14,140 bases of DNA, taken from an uncultured Bacilli bacterium (lineage in GTDB: Bacteria > Bacillota_I > Bacilli_A > RF39 > UBA660). Each line of letters starts with the position of its first letter. Positions within the stretch are counted from its first letter, which is position 1. The stretch covers positions 1 through 14,140 of the forward strand of contig CANQLF010000013.1 of the NCBI GenBank assembly GCA_947624635.1, in the 5' to 3' direction. The translations under genes were made by a program, and so were the position numbers. Below are positions 6,157 through 12,823 of the stretch, one piece after another. The notes beneath the pieces were generated by a model that saw only the letters and a program-made list of their open reading frames with translations, did not search any database and was not told where the DNA came from.

Positions 6157-6190
6157 ATTATAATCATAAAATGCCCCCCCCAATTGTCAA
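6157..6190 (-). promoter_or_regulatory. Surface-protein promoter with a G8 run in the spacer
   Basis: On the minus strand TTGACA (6190-6185) is followed after 16 nt by TATGAT (6168-6163). A perfect TATAAT (6162-6157) comes directly after it, but at 22 nt, too far for the same -35. The spacer contains eight consecutive G. Gain or loss of one G would change the spacing to TATGAT from 16 to 17 or 15. Confidence 0.75.
6174..6181 (-). repeat. Homopolymer G8 tract (C8 on the plus strand)
   Basis: Eight consecutive C on the plus strand, in otherwise very AT-rich intergenic DNA, placed between the -35 and -10 of the surface-protein gene. Confidence 0.9.
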
Positions 6191-6200
6191 GAGTTTTCAA

Positions 6201-6240
6201 CAGTTTCATGAAAAAAATTGTAAAATTTACATCAGTTTCA
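6201..6240. promoter_or_regulatory. Dyads and a direct repeat between divergent promoters, possible operator
   Basis: TGTAAAATTTACA (6219-6231) is a perfect dyad about a central A. It is flanked by two copies of CAGTTTCA (6201-6208 and 6233-6240) 32 bp apart, about three helix turns. TTTCATGAAA (6204-6213) is another palindrome. In such AT-rich DNA short palindromes arise by chance, so regulator binding is only a suggestion. Confidence 0.3.
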
Positions 6241-6301
6241 ATCTCTACTCTGTATTTAATTTACCACACTATCACTATTTTTACAACAATGGTAATGTAC
6301 A

Positions 6302-6330
6302 TTGACAGCATTAAAATTAATTAATATAAT
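6302..6330 (+). promoter_or_regulatory. Consensus promoter of the coiled-coil/RelE-like gene
   Basis: TTGACA (6302-6307), a 17-nt spacer and TATAAT (6325-6330). Transcription should start near 6337, leaving a leader of only about 15 nt before the ATG at 6352. Confidence 0.9.
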
Positions 6331-6351
6331 GATTATTGGTTGGTGAAAATT

Positions 6352-7854
6352 ATGACAAATGAAGAATTATACAGTGGTCTAAAAGAAATAGTAACTCTAC
6401 ATTTAAAAGCTTTAAATGATGGTAAAAAGGAATTAAAAAAAGAAATAGCTGAATTAAAAGAAAAAAAGGATATACTTAAAAAATATCTTTCTATGATAAA
6501 AGATACATCTGATGTATATAATAGTAAAATTTTAAAATATTACCATAAATATGTAGGGCCAATCTTGGAAGATATGAAAGAAGAATTTATTAAAGATTAT
6601 AATGATGATGAAATTGAAACTGAATCAAGAAGAATACATTTAATTATGAATGATGAATTAGCTAGCGCTAAACAAGTATTGATATATACAAAAATAGCTA
6701 TTAAAACTATAAATGAAAGAATAGCTAGCTTTGGAGATATCGATGAATATACTAAAGAAATTAAAAGAATTAAGGCAATTCAAAAGTCTGTTAGTGAAAA
6801 TAATTATTTTAAAAGTGAAGATGATACTAATCTTTTATTAGAATATATAGAAAATACTGATTATAAAGAAGACGTTAAAGAAAGTTTATTAAAAATGATA
6901 AGAAATAAAAGATGCGAATATTTAGATAAACTAGAAGAAGTTAAAAATAAAGAAGTAGTTACTAATGAACCTAAAAAAATTAAAGAAATTAAGAAAAAAG
7001 AAATAATCAAAAATAGATTTAAAGCTAATGATTTTTTTAGCGATGAGGATTTAGAACTTATTAAAGAAGTTAATCAAAAAATATTTATAGAAAAAGAAAA
7101 TTTATATAAAATGGACTTTAAACAATTAACTTTTTTAGAAGAGTGTCTAAAATATAGTGATGAAGAAATATTAAATTTATCATTATTAAAAAATAAAGAA
7201 GAAATAGATAATTCTAAAAATTTAGTAATATTATTTAAAATACAAGAATTACTAAAAACTATAGATAAAATAGTTGATTATCTTAAATCTACTGATTATA
7301 CTGATTATGAATATGAAAAAGCTATTAATTTAAAAGATAAATTGTTATTACAAATTCAAAATTTATTTATTAATTATAAAGTTAAAGAAATAGAAGTTAA
7401 TGAAAAAGAAGATAATAAATATCATATAGTTTATTTAAAAGGAGAAAATGGAAATACTTTATTTGAATCTTATTTAGATAAAACTAAAGAATATTATCCT
7501 ATAATAACTAAATTACTTAATGATTTATCTAAAGGTATAACTTATAAAGATGGAAGTTATACTGATATTGGTAAATCTATATATAAAAAACGTGTTTATA
7601 ATATTAGACTTGTATATATTCCTTATGGAGATATTTTTATAGTATTCTATTGTTTTATTAAGAAAAATCAAAAGGCTTCGTATGAAATAGATATGATTAA
7701 AAATGTTTATAATTCTAATAAAGAACTATTAGATAAGTTAATAAATGATTTAAATAATCCTGAGAAAAAAGATGAAATTTTAAGAGAAAATGATATTATT
7801 CATAAAAGAATTATAGATGATTTAAATAGTAAATCTAGAGGTAAAATTGTTTAA
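6352..7854 (+). CDS. Coiled-coil protein with RelE/HigB-like C-terminal domain, 500 aa
   Basis: Residues 10-230 are mostly charged helix with heptad-like stretches (KKELKKEIAELKEKKDILKK, then EYTKEIKRIKAIQ and LEEVKNKE), a likely coiled-coil rod. A second helical region spans about 235-350. Residues 368-464 look like the RelE/HigB fold: NTLFESYLDK, LLNDLSKGI, then strands YNIRLVYIPYGDIFIVFYCF followed by IKKNQKASYEIDMIKN, resembling the arginine strand, central strands and Phe-Lys-Lys segment of phage Gp49-like/HigB toxins. No antitoxin gene is adjacent. Start: ATG at 6352 with GGTGA 5 nt upstream; in-frame TTG (6340) and GTG (6343) overlap the leader and ribosome site and are unlikely. No signal peptide or membrane helix. 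Function unknown; the RelE link is inferred from pattern only. Confidence 0.8.
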   Translation: MTNEELYSGLKEIVTLHLKALNDGKKELKKEIAELKEKKDILKKYLSMIKDTSDVYNSKILKYYHKYVGPILEDMKEEFIKDYNDDEIETESRRIHLIMNDELASAKQVLIYTKIAIKTINERIASFGDIDEYTKEIKRIKAIQKSVSENNYFKSEDDTNLLLEYIENTDYKEDVKESLLKMIRNKRCEYLDKLEEVKNKEVVTNEPKKIKEIKKKEIIKNRFKANDFFSDEDLELIKEVNQKIFIEKENLYKMDFKQLTFLEECLKYSDEEILNLSLLKNKEEIDNSKNLVILFKIQELLKTIDKIVDYLKSTDYTDYEYEKAINLKDKLLLQIQNLFINYKVKEIEVNEKEDNKYHIVYLKGENGNTLFESYLDKTKEYYPIITKLLNDLSKGITYKDGSYTDIGKSIYKKRVYNIRLVYIPYGDIFIVFYCFIKKNQKASYEIDMIKNVYNSNKELLDKLINDLNNPEKKDEILRENDIIHKRIIDDLNSKSRGKIV

Positions 7855-7878
7855 AACCAAGTGGTTATCACTTGGTTT
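7854..7878. terminator. Bidirectional terminator between convergent genes
   Basis: A 10-bp perfect stem (AAACCAAGTG, loop GTTAT, CACTTGGTTT) lies between the plus-strand TAA (7852-7854) and the typA stop (7868-7870), overlapping both. T-rich tails follow in both directions. Confidence 0.85.
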
Positions 7879-9679
7879 CTCTATTACTTCTAAATCTTTC
7901 TTTAGGGTCTAGTATAGCTTTTCTAATTCTAATATCATCTGGTGTTATTTCTACTAATTCATCTTCATTTATAAATTCTAGAGCTTCTTCTAGAGTAAAC
8001 TTTTTAGCATCGTTTAATATAATTGCATCATCACTACCACTTGCTCTTGTATTTGTTAGATTTTTATTTTTACATGGATTAACATCAAGATCATTTTCTC
8101 TATTATGTATACCTATTATCATACCTTGATATACTTCAGTTGCAGGGTCTACTATCATTGTTCCTCTATCTGATAAATTCCATAATGAATATGCCATAGT
8201 TTTTCCATTTTCAATTGAAACTAATACTCCATTTTTTCTTGATTGGATAGGTCCAGCATAAGGCATATATTTTTCAAAACTTCTAACCATTATACCTTCA
8301 CCTTTGGTATTAGTTACAAATGCACTTCTATAACCTATTAGACCACGAGTTGGTACTAAAAATTCTAGTTTTATATAATCTCCATCATTAGTCATAGATT
8401 GCATTATGCCTTTTCTTTCGTTTAAATCATTTATTATAGTTCCTGAATATGCTTCTGGTAAGTTAATTAATACTCTTTCATAAGGTTCACATTTTACTCC
8501 ATCTATTTCTTTAAATAAAACTTCTGGTTTAGATACACCTAATTCAAATCCTTCTCTTCTCATGTTTTCTAGTAATATTGATAGGTGTAGTTCACCTCTA
8601 CCTGATACTTTGTATCCGCCTTCTTTTGTATCTAATTCTTCTACTCTAAGTCCTACATTGGTTTCTAGTTCTCTATCTAGTCTTTCTTTTATATGTCTAG
8701 TAGTTAGATATTTTCCACTTCTTCCTGCAAATGGAGATGTATTAGGAAGGAAGTTCATAGATAATGTTGGCATTTCTATTTCTATCATAGGAAGTGGTTC
8801 AACATGATCTTTATCACATATTGTTTCACCTATTAATATATTATCAATACCAGCAACTGTTACTATATCACCATAGTATGCTTCTTTAACTTCCACTCTA
8901 TTTAATCCTTCATTTACAAATAATTTTGTAATTCTATTATTGGTTACGCTTCCATCTTTTCTTGTAACTGCAACCATATCACCTGATTTTATTACCCCTT
9001 TTGTTACACGTCCAATTCCAAGTCTACCTATATAATTATCATAATCTAGACTAGATACTTGCATTTGTAATGGATCATCAACACTACCCTCATAAGGTTT
9101 AACGTGTTCTATAATTGTATCAAATAATGGTGTTAAATCAGTTGATTCATCATCTAATTCTTTTTTAGCTATACCTTGTTTTCCTATTCCATATATAATT
9201 GGAAAATCAAGTTGTTCATCAGTTGCGCCAAGTTCAACAAATAAGTCAAATGTAAGATTAACTGCTTCATCACATCTAGCATCTTTTTTATCTATTTTAT
9301 TTATAAATAAAATTGGTTTTAATCCTTGTTCTAAAGCCTTTTGTAAAACGAATCTAGTTTGAGGCATAGGTCCTTCTGCAGCATCTACTATTAAAATAAC
9401 AGTATCAACTGTTTTCATAACACGTTCTACTTCACTTGAGAAATCAGCATGTCCTGGTGTATCTACTATATTTATTTTTATATCACTGTGTTTAATTGCA
9501 CAGTTTTTAGAATATATAGTAATACCTCTTTCTCTTTCAATTGCGTCACTATCCATAACACAATCTACTACTACTTCGTTTTCTCTAAATACTCCACTTT
9601 GACTTAATAGGGCATCTACTAATGTAGATTTACCAGCATCTACATGGGCAACTACCGCTATATTAATAATTTTTTGCAT
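7868..9679 (-). CDS. typA: Translational GTPase TypA/BipA, 603 aa
   Basis: A ribosome-associated GTPase of the EF-G family, involved in 50S assembly and stress or low-temperature growth. G1 is AHVDAGKS (11-18), the switch I region is ERERGITI (48-55), G3 DTPGH (73-77), and G4 NKID (127-130). The G5 position reads IIYGIGKQG rather than the usual SA-type loop. Domain II, then the EF-G-like domain with GRGELHLSIL, then the BipA-specific C-terminal domain (SLWNLSDRGTMIVDP, LEEALEFINEDELVEITP, IRIRKAILD) are all present. Length fits the family. I place the start at ATG 9679: GTGAGG lies 8 nt upstream and family proteins start here. An upstream ATG 14 codons earlier lies upstream of the predicted transcription start. 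The stop is TGA followed at once by TAA. Transcribed alone from its own promoter and closed by the shared terminator. Confidence 0.97.
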   Translation of the reverse strand: MQKIINIAVVAHVDAGKSTLVDALLSQSGVFRENEVVVDCVMDSDAIERERGITIYSKNCAIKHSDIKINIVDTPGHADFSSEVERVMKTVDTVILIVDAAEGPMPQTRFVLQKALEQGLKPILFINKIDKKDARCDEAVNLTFDLFVELGATDEQLDFPIIYGIGKQGIAKKELDDESTDLTPLFDTIIEHVKPYEGSVDDPLQMQVSSLDYDNYIGRLGIGRVTKGVIKSGDMVAVTRKDGSVTNNRITKLFVNEGLNRVEVKEAYYGDIVTVAGIDNILIGETICDKDHVEPLPMIEIEMPTLSMNFLPNTSPFAGRSGKYLTTRHIKERLDRELETNVGLRVEELDTKEGGYKVSGRGELHLSILLENMRREGFELGVSKPEVLFKEIDGVKCEPYERVLINLPEAYSGTIINDLNERKGIMQSMTNDGDYIKLEFLVPTRGLIGYRSAFVTNTKGEGIMVRSFEKYMPYAGPIQSRKNGVLVSIENGKTMAYSLWNLSDRGTMIVDPATEVYQGMIIGIHNRENDLDVNPCKNKNLTNTRASGSDDAIILNDAKKFTLEEALEFINEDELVEITPDDIRIRKAILDPKERFRSNRETK

Positions 9680-9683
9680 AATA

Positions 9684-9734
9684 AAAACCTCACATTTCGC
9701 ACACTTGATAATAATACACAAAATTTGAGGTTTT
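9684..9734. promoter_or_regulatory. 14-bp imperfect inverted repeat across the typA promoter
   Basis: AAAACCTCACATTT (9684-9697) and AAATTTGAGGTTTT (9721-9734) pair at 13 of 14 positions, 23 bp apart. One arm covers the typA ribosome site and the other lies in the promoter spacer. Only one arm is in the mRNA, so the dyad would act as DNA, for example as an operator. No regulator is identified. Confidence 0.4.
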
Positions 9735-9739
9735 GTAAA
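9711..9739 (-). promoter_or_regulatory. typA promoter
   Basis: TTTACA (9739-9734), a 17-nt spacer and TATTAT (9716-9711) on the minus strand. Expected start near 9704, giving a leader of about 25 nt that contains the GTGAGG ribosome site. Confidence 0.75.
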
Positions 9740-9861
9740 GAGATTGTAAATATTTTATTAAAACTATTATTTTAAATCGATGAATGTTTAAAATTTAAAA
9801 AAAAATTTAAAAACTAATCTTGATAATTACTTTTTTTATTATAATTTAATTAACTTTTATT
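9740..9861. other. AT-rich spacer without a gene
   Basis: The stretch is extremely AT-rich, with an A9 run and TTTAAA-type repeats. I see no open frame, clear terminator or RNA gene in it. Together with the decayed gene upstream it forms about 500 bp without an intact gene. Confidence 0.6.
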
Positions 9862-10213
9862 TTATTTATAATTAAAATTTTTTTCTTTACCATCAATTAG
9901 TGAATAATCTTTATTAGACATTTCACCTAATATTGATTTAGTTCTATTTATTATATTTTTAAATCCTTCAGAGTCTTTATATACAATATTTTTTGTCATA
10001 TCATACCAAATACTTTATAGTCTAATGTAGCAATTGCAATTTGTCTTTGTTCATCACTAAGACAATCTCTATAATTTAATTTTTTATAATAAATACTACA
10101 TCATCATATTTTTGGGATTTTACTAAATCATCTATTCTTTTTAATATTGGTCTAGTGTTTTCATTAATAAAAGAATTTTGAACATCTATTACTAATAAAA
10201 GTGATTTATTCAT
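9862..10213 (-). pseudogene. Decayed isochorismatase-family (cysteine hydrolase) gene
   Basis: The start is convincing: GGAG, then ATG at 10213 and MNKSLLLVIDVQNSFINEN, with the family's opening strand and first catalytic Asp (IDVQNSF). The frame runs 45 codons to TAA (10076-10078). Coding-like sequence then goes on in another frame (LNYRDCLSDEQRQIAIATLDYKVFG) until TGA. A third frame gives VYKDSEGFKNIINRTKSILGEMSNKDYSLIDGKE up to TAA at 9862. The normal middle and the catalytic Lys/Cys region are missing; intact relatives are about 160-200 aa. At least two frame changes and an internal deletion are needed. It follows ygjV by 21 bp and may have been the last gene of that operon. Confidence 0.7.
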
Positions 10214-10234
10214 ATACTTAACTCCAAATCATTT

Positions 10235-10732
10235 TTATGTTTTTTTTATATCAAATCTATATATTGCTACTAATGCAGAAATTAATTCTATTATAGTCGA
10301 TATCAATCCTATAATTGCTAAAACCTTTATATTATAAATAATAAACAACAAACAAGAAATTACTTCTACTATCCTAATAATTTTCAAATCACCATACCAA
10401 ATTGCAATACTATAAAGTATTACAGCAATTGATGGTAATAAACTTATTACTCCATTAAATGATATTATAGACAAGATCAACATGATTAAAATAATAATGA
10501 TTAAATATATGATTGGTACTTTATTTTTAAATTTACTAAAAAGATAATTTCTTATTGCGGTCATAATATTCATTAAACAACCATTTAAAGCATTTAAACA
10601 TAAATATTGTAAAGCAAAAAATATACTTGAAAACACTTGATATCTAAGTAACTGATTTCTTTTATTTTTTTGGAAACTAATTACTAAAATAATTAGGGCG
10701 ATTCCACCCAAAATTTGTGCTATATAAAACAT
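10235..10732 (-). CDS. YgjV-family inner-membrane protein, 165 aa
   Basis: A small integral membrane protein with about six hydrophobic helices (roughly 2-20, 32-50, 72-91, 96-112, 118-135, 138-158) separated by short basic loops such as QKNKRNQLLR. The opening (IAQILGGIALIILVISFQ), the Phe- and Leu-rich second helix and the following MNIMTAIRNYLF fit the YgjV/Imp-YgjV family. The biochemical role of that family is unknown. ATG at 10732 is preceded by AGGA about 9 nt upstream. It lies 31 bp after the 79-aa gene without a visible promoter or terminator, so co-transcription is likely. Confidence 0.75.
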   Translation of the reverse strand: MFYIAQILGGIALIILVISFQKNKRNQLLRYQVFSSIFFALQYLCLNALNGCLMNIMTAIRNYLFSKFKNKVPIIYLIIIILIMLILSIISFNGVISLLPSIAVILYSIAIWYGDLKIIRIVEVISCLLFIIYNIKVLAIIGLISTIIELISALVAIYRFDIKKT

Positions 10733-10763
10733 TTCTATCTATCCTATCTTTTATTTATTAATT

Positions 10764-11003
10764 TTAATTTATAAAAGTTTTGAATTTTTCACTATCTTTT
10801 ATAAGCATATTATTAATTATTGCATCTTTTAAAATTTCTATCTTGATATTATAATCTCCGATCCTATACCAATTCTTAGGAAAAATTGGTACATCGCCTA
10901 ATTGTTTTTTTATATTTTCTTCGTATGCTAGTTCATACATAACATATGTGTTAAATATTGAAAAAGAATTCTGCACAACAACTTTTATTGTTCTACTTTC
11001 CAT
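10764..11003 (-). CDS. Hypothetical protein, 79 aa, overlapping the herA-like gene
   Basis: Unrecognised. The protein is small and soluble, with no membrane segment; it contains YVMYELAYEENIKKQLGDV and WYRIGDYNIKIEILKDAIINN. The ATG at 11001-11003 lies 19 nt inside the end of the HerA-like gene, in another frame. No strong ribosome site is visible, so translation is probably coupled to HerA. An in-frame GTG at codon 10 is an alternative start. The overlap suggests a functional or at least stoichiometric link to HerA. Confidence 0.65.
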   Translation of the reverse strand: MESRTIKVVVQNSFSIFNTYVMYELAYEENIKKQLGDVPIFPKNWYRIGDYNIKIEILKDAIINNMLIKDSEKFKTFIN

Positions 11004-12757
11004 GAAGATATTACATCACAGTTACCACTATATGGTTCAGGATCTGGCATCTTCATTTTAACAATCATTGGAACTTTGAATGCTTTACCAAAAGCAACAC
11101 AAGTACCAGGTTGTAATATTTTTTGTTTATCTATTATTTCTTGACTTATATTTGGTAACATTTTAGCTATATAATCTAAATCTCTTGGATGATTCATTTT
11201 GAATATTAAGAAGTTTGAACATTGAGATATAACAGTTTCATTTATTTCTACTGGTCTTTGTGAAACAAGATTTAAAATTAAACCGTATTTTCTACCTTCT
11301 TTTGCGACTCTTTCAAAAATATTATATCCAAGTAATTCTTTATCTCTATCATTTTGTACATATCTATGTGATTCTTCTAAGAATATATGAAATGGCATTG
11401 TAGCCCTATTACCTAATTTTTTAGTAAATTCAAAGAATAATCTAGTATAAATTTTAACTATAGTTTTAGCTATAGAATCTTCTATATCTTCAAGATTAAA
11501 ATTAACTATTTGTGCTTTACCTGATGGATTGTTTAATAGGAGGGTTGCAATATAATTATCAGCGCTAATATATTGTGGATAATTGAAGAATTTAGCGTTT
11601 TCACTTATAGATAGTGAATGTAATCTAACTTTAATAAATACCGCATCAGAATATGTTTGATCGTTATTTAATAATCCTTCTGAAATAAGTGTAAAATTAA
11701 GTGCATTTTCTAAATCTTTTAATTGGTAAAAACCCTTATCATTAGGTTCATATGAATCAAGCTTATCATCTATCATTTTAGATATATAATCAGTTATTAA
11801 AAGTCTTTCATTAAAGTCACCTGAATTATCTATCATAAAGCAATCTCTAAATTTTCTTGTGTAACCTACACCTTGAATATCAGTTTCTAGATTAAAATTA
11901 GGTGTAGAACATATTGAGATAATAGAGAAAATGTCGTTTCTTTTTGAAGCAGCAGGTTTATTTGTATATAAAACTGTCATTATAGCCTTTGCAATTAAAT
12001 GATCTTTATACCTTTCAGACTCTTTATTATTTTGTGAAAATATAGTTGCGATTTTAATCATTTTTTCTATTATTGGAAGTTGTGATGGTGTATTAGCATC
12101 CAACAGTAATGCCATATCATCAACAGTTAAAAGCCATAATGGAATACATAATTGTTCACCACCACTACTCTTTTCTTTTTCCGTTAAATTAGTTTTATAA
12201 TATTTAAAATGAAAATAAGGATTCATTTTATCTATACCTTTAAATGCATTATGATATTCTCCATAAGCATCGAATATAAATATATTAGATCTTAAAGGAG
12301 GCAAGTTTGGATTAGAAAATATATTTTGAATAAGACGAGCTACCCCACAACTTTTACCACTACCAGTATTACCAAATATAGATAGATTACTATTAAATAA
12401 ATCATTTATATTTACATATATTGGATAATCATCATATAAAGGGCTTACTCCTAAAAGTACACTATCTTTATTATTTTCACCAACTAAATATTTAACTTCA
12501 TCTCTAGTTATAACTCTTATCTTAGCAGTTAAATTAGGTTTTCTAATAACACCACCAATAAATCTTCCATTAACTATTTCACCTAAAAATCTAACTTTGA
12601 TAATATCTTCACTTATATCTTCTACTTCACCTAATATCTTTTTCTTATCATCTTCAAATATAATGTGTAAATTCATCATATTAGTTGCTAAAGTATCTTT
12701 ATTTTCTAATTTGATATGTGCAACATTATCACTAATATAAACAATTTTTCCTAACAT
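10985..12757 (-). CDS. HerA-like hexameric ATPase (DUF87), 590 aa
   Basis: A FtsK/HerA-superfamily DNA-translocating ATPase. Residues 1-95 form a beta-rich HAS-barrel-like domain. The Walker A is FGNTGSGKS (128-136), followed by FIFDAYGEY (160-168), a HerA-type motif. Residues 185-400 form a helical insert. Walker B with the catalytic Glu is IFLEESHRY (458-466), then KEGRKYGL and the SQRP segment (499-502), ending CVAFGKAFKVPMIVK. In archaea and some bacteria HerA works with the nuclease NurA in end resection, or in defence modules with Sir2 or nuclease partners. None of these is adjacent here. Start: ATG at 12757 with AAAGGTGA 5 nt upstream; a GTG three codons earlier overlaps that site. The gene overlaps the 79-aa gene by 19 nt. 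Confidence 0.9.
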   Translation of the reverse strand: MLGKIVYISDNVAHIKLENKDTLATNMMNLHIIFEDDKKKILGEVEDISEDIIKVRFLGEIVNGRFIGGVIRKPNLTAKIRVITRDEVKYLVGENNKDSVLLGVSPLYDDYPIYVNINDLFNSNLSIFGNTGSGKSCGVARLIQNIFSNPNLPPLRSNIFIFDAYGEYHNAFKGIDKMNPYFHFKYYKTNLTEKEKSSGGEQLCIPLWLLTVDDMALLLDANTPSQLPIIEKMIKIATIFSQNNKESERYKDHLIAKAIMTVLYTNKPAASKRNDIFSIISICSTPNFNLETDIQGVGYTRKFRDCFMIDNSGDFNERLLITDYISKMIDDKLDSYEPNDKGFYQLKDLENALNFTLISEGLLNNDQTYSDAVFIKVRLHSLSISENAKFFNYPQYISADNYIATLLLNNPSGKAQIVNFNLEDIEDSIAKTIVKIYTRLFFEFTKKLGNRATMPFHIFLEESHRYVQNDRDKELLGYNIFERVAKEGRKYGLILNLVSQRPVEINETVISQCSNFLIFKMNHPRDLDYIAKMLPNISQEIIDKQKILQPGTCVAFGKAFKVPMIVKMKMPDPEPYSGNCDVISSWKVEQ

Positions 12758-12792
12758 ACTTATCACCTTTATTCTTATACTATTACTATAAC

Positions 12793-12823
12793 AAAAAAAG
12801 AGAATTTATTCTACACTCTCTTT
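12793..12823 (-). terminator. Intrinsic terminator after the right-hand U32 gene
   Basis: On the minus strand AAAGAGA (12823-12817), a 13-nt loop and TCTCTTT (12803-12797) run into seven T. An alternative smaller hairpin (AGAAT/ATTCT) uses the same T run. The stem overlaps the U32 stop codon TAG (12813-12811). Only about 30 bp separate it from the HerA ribosome site, so HerA needs a promoter overlapping this element or read-through. Confidence 0.65.

Noticed and set aside
12758..12790. A promoter for the HerA-like gene
   Set aside because: TATAGT and TATAAG occur between the terminator and the ribosome site, but no convincing -35 at 16-18 nt is present, so I do not call it.
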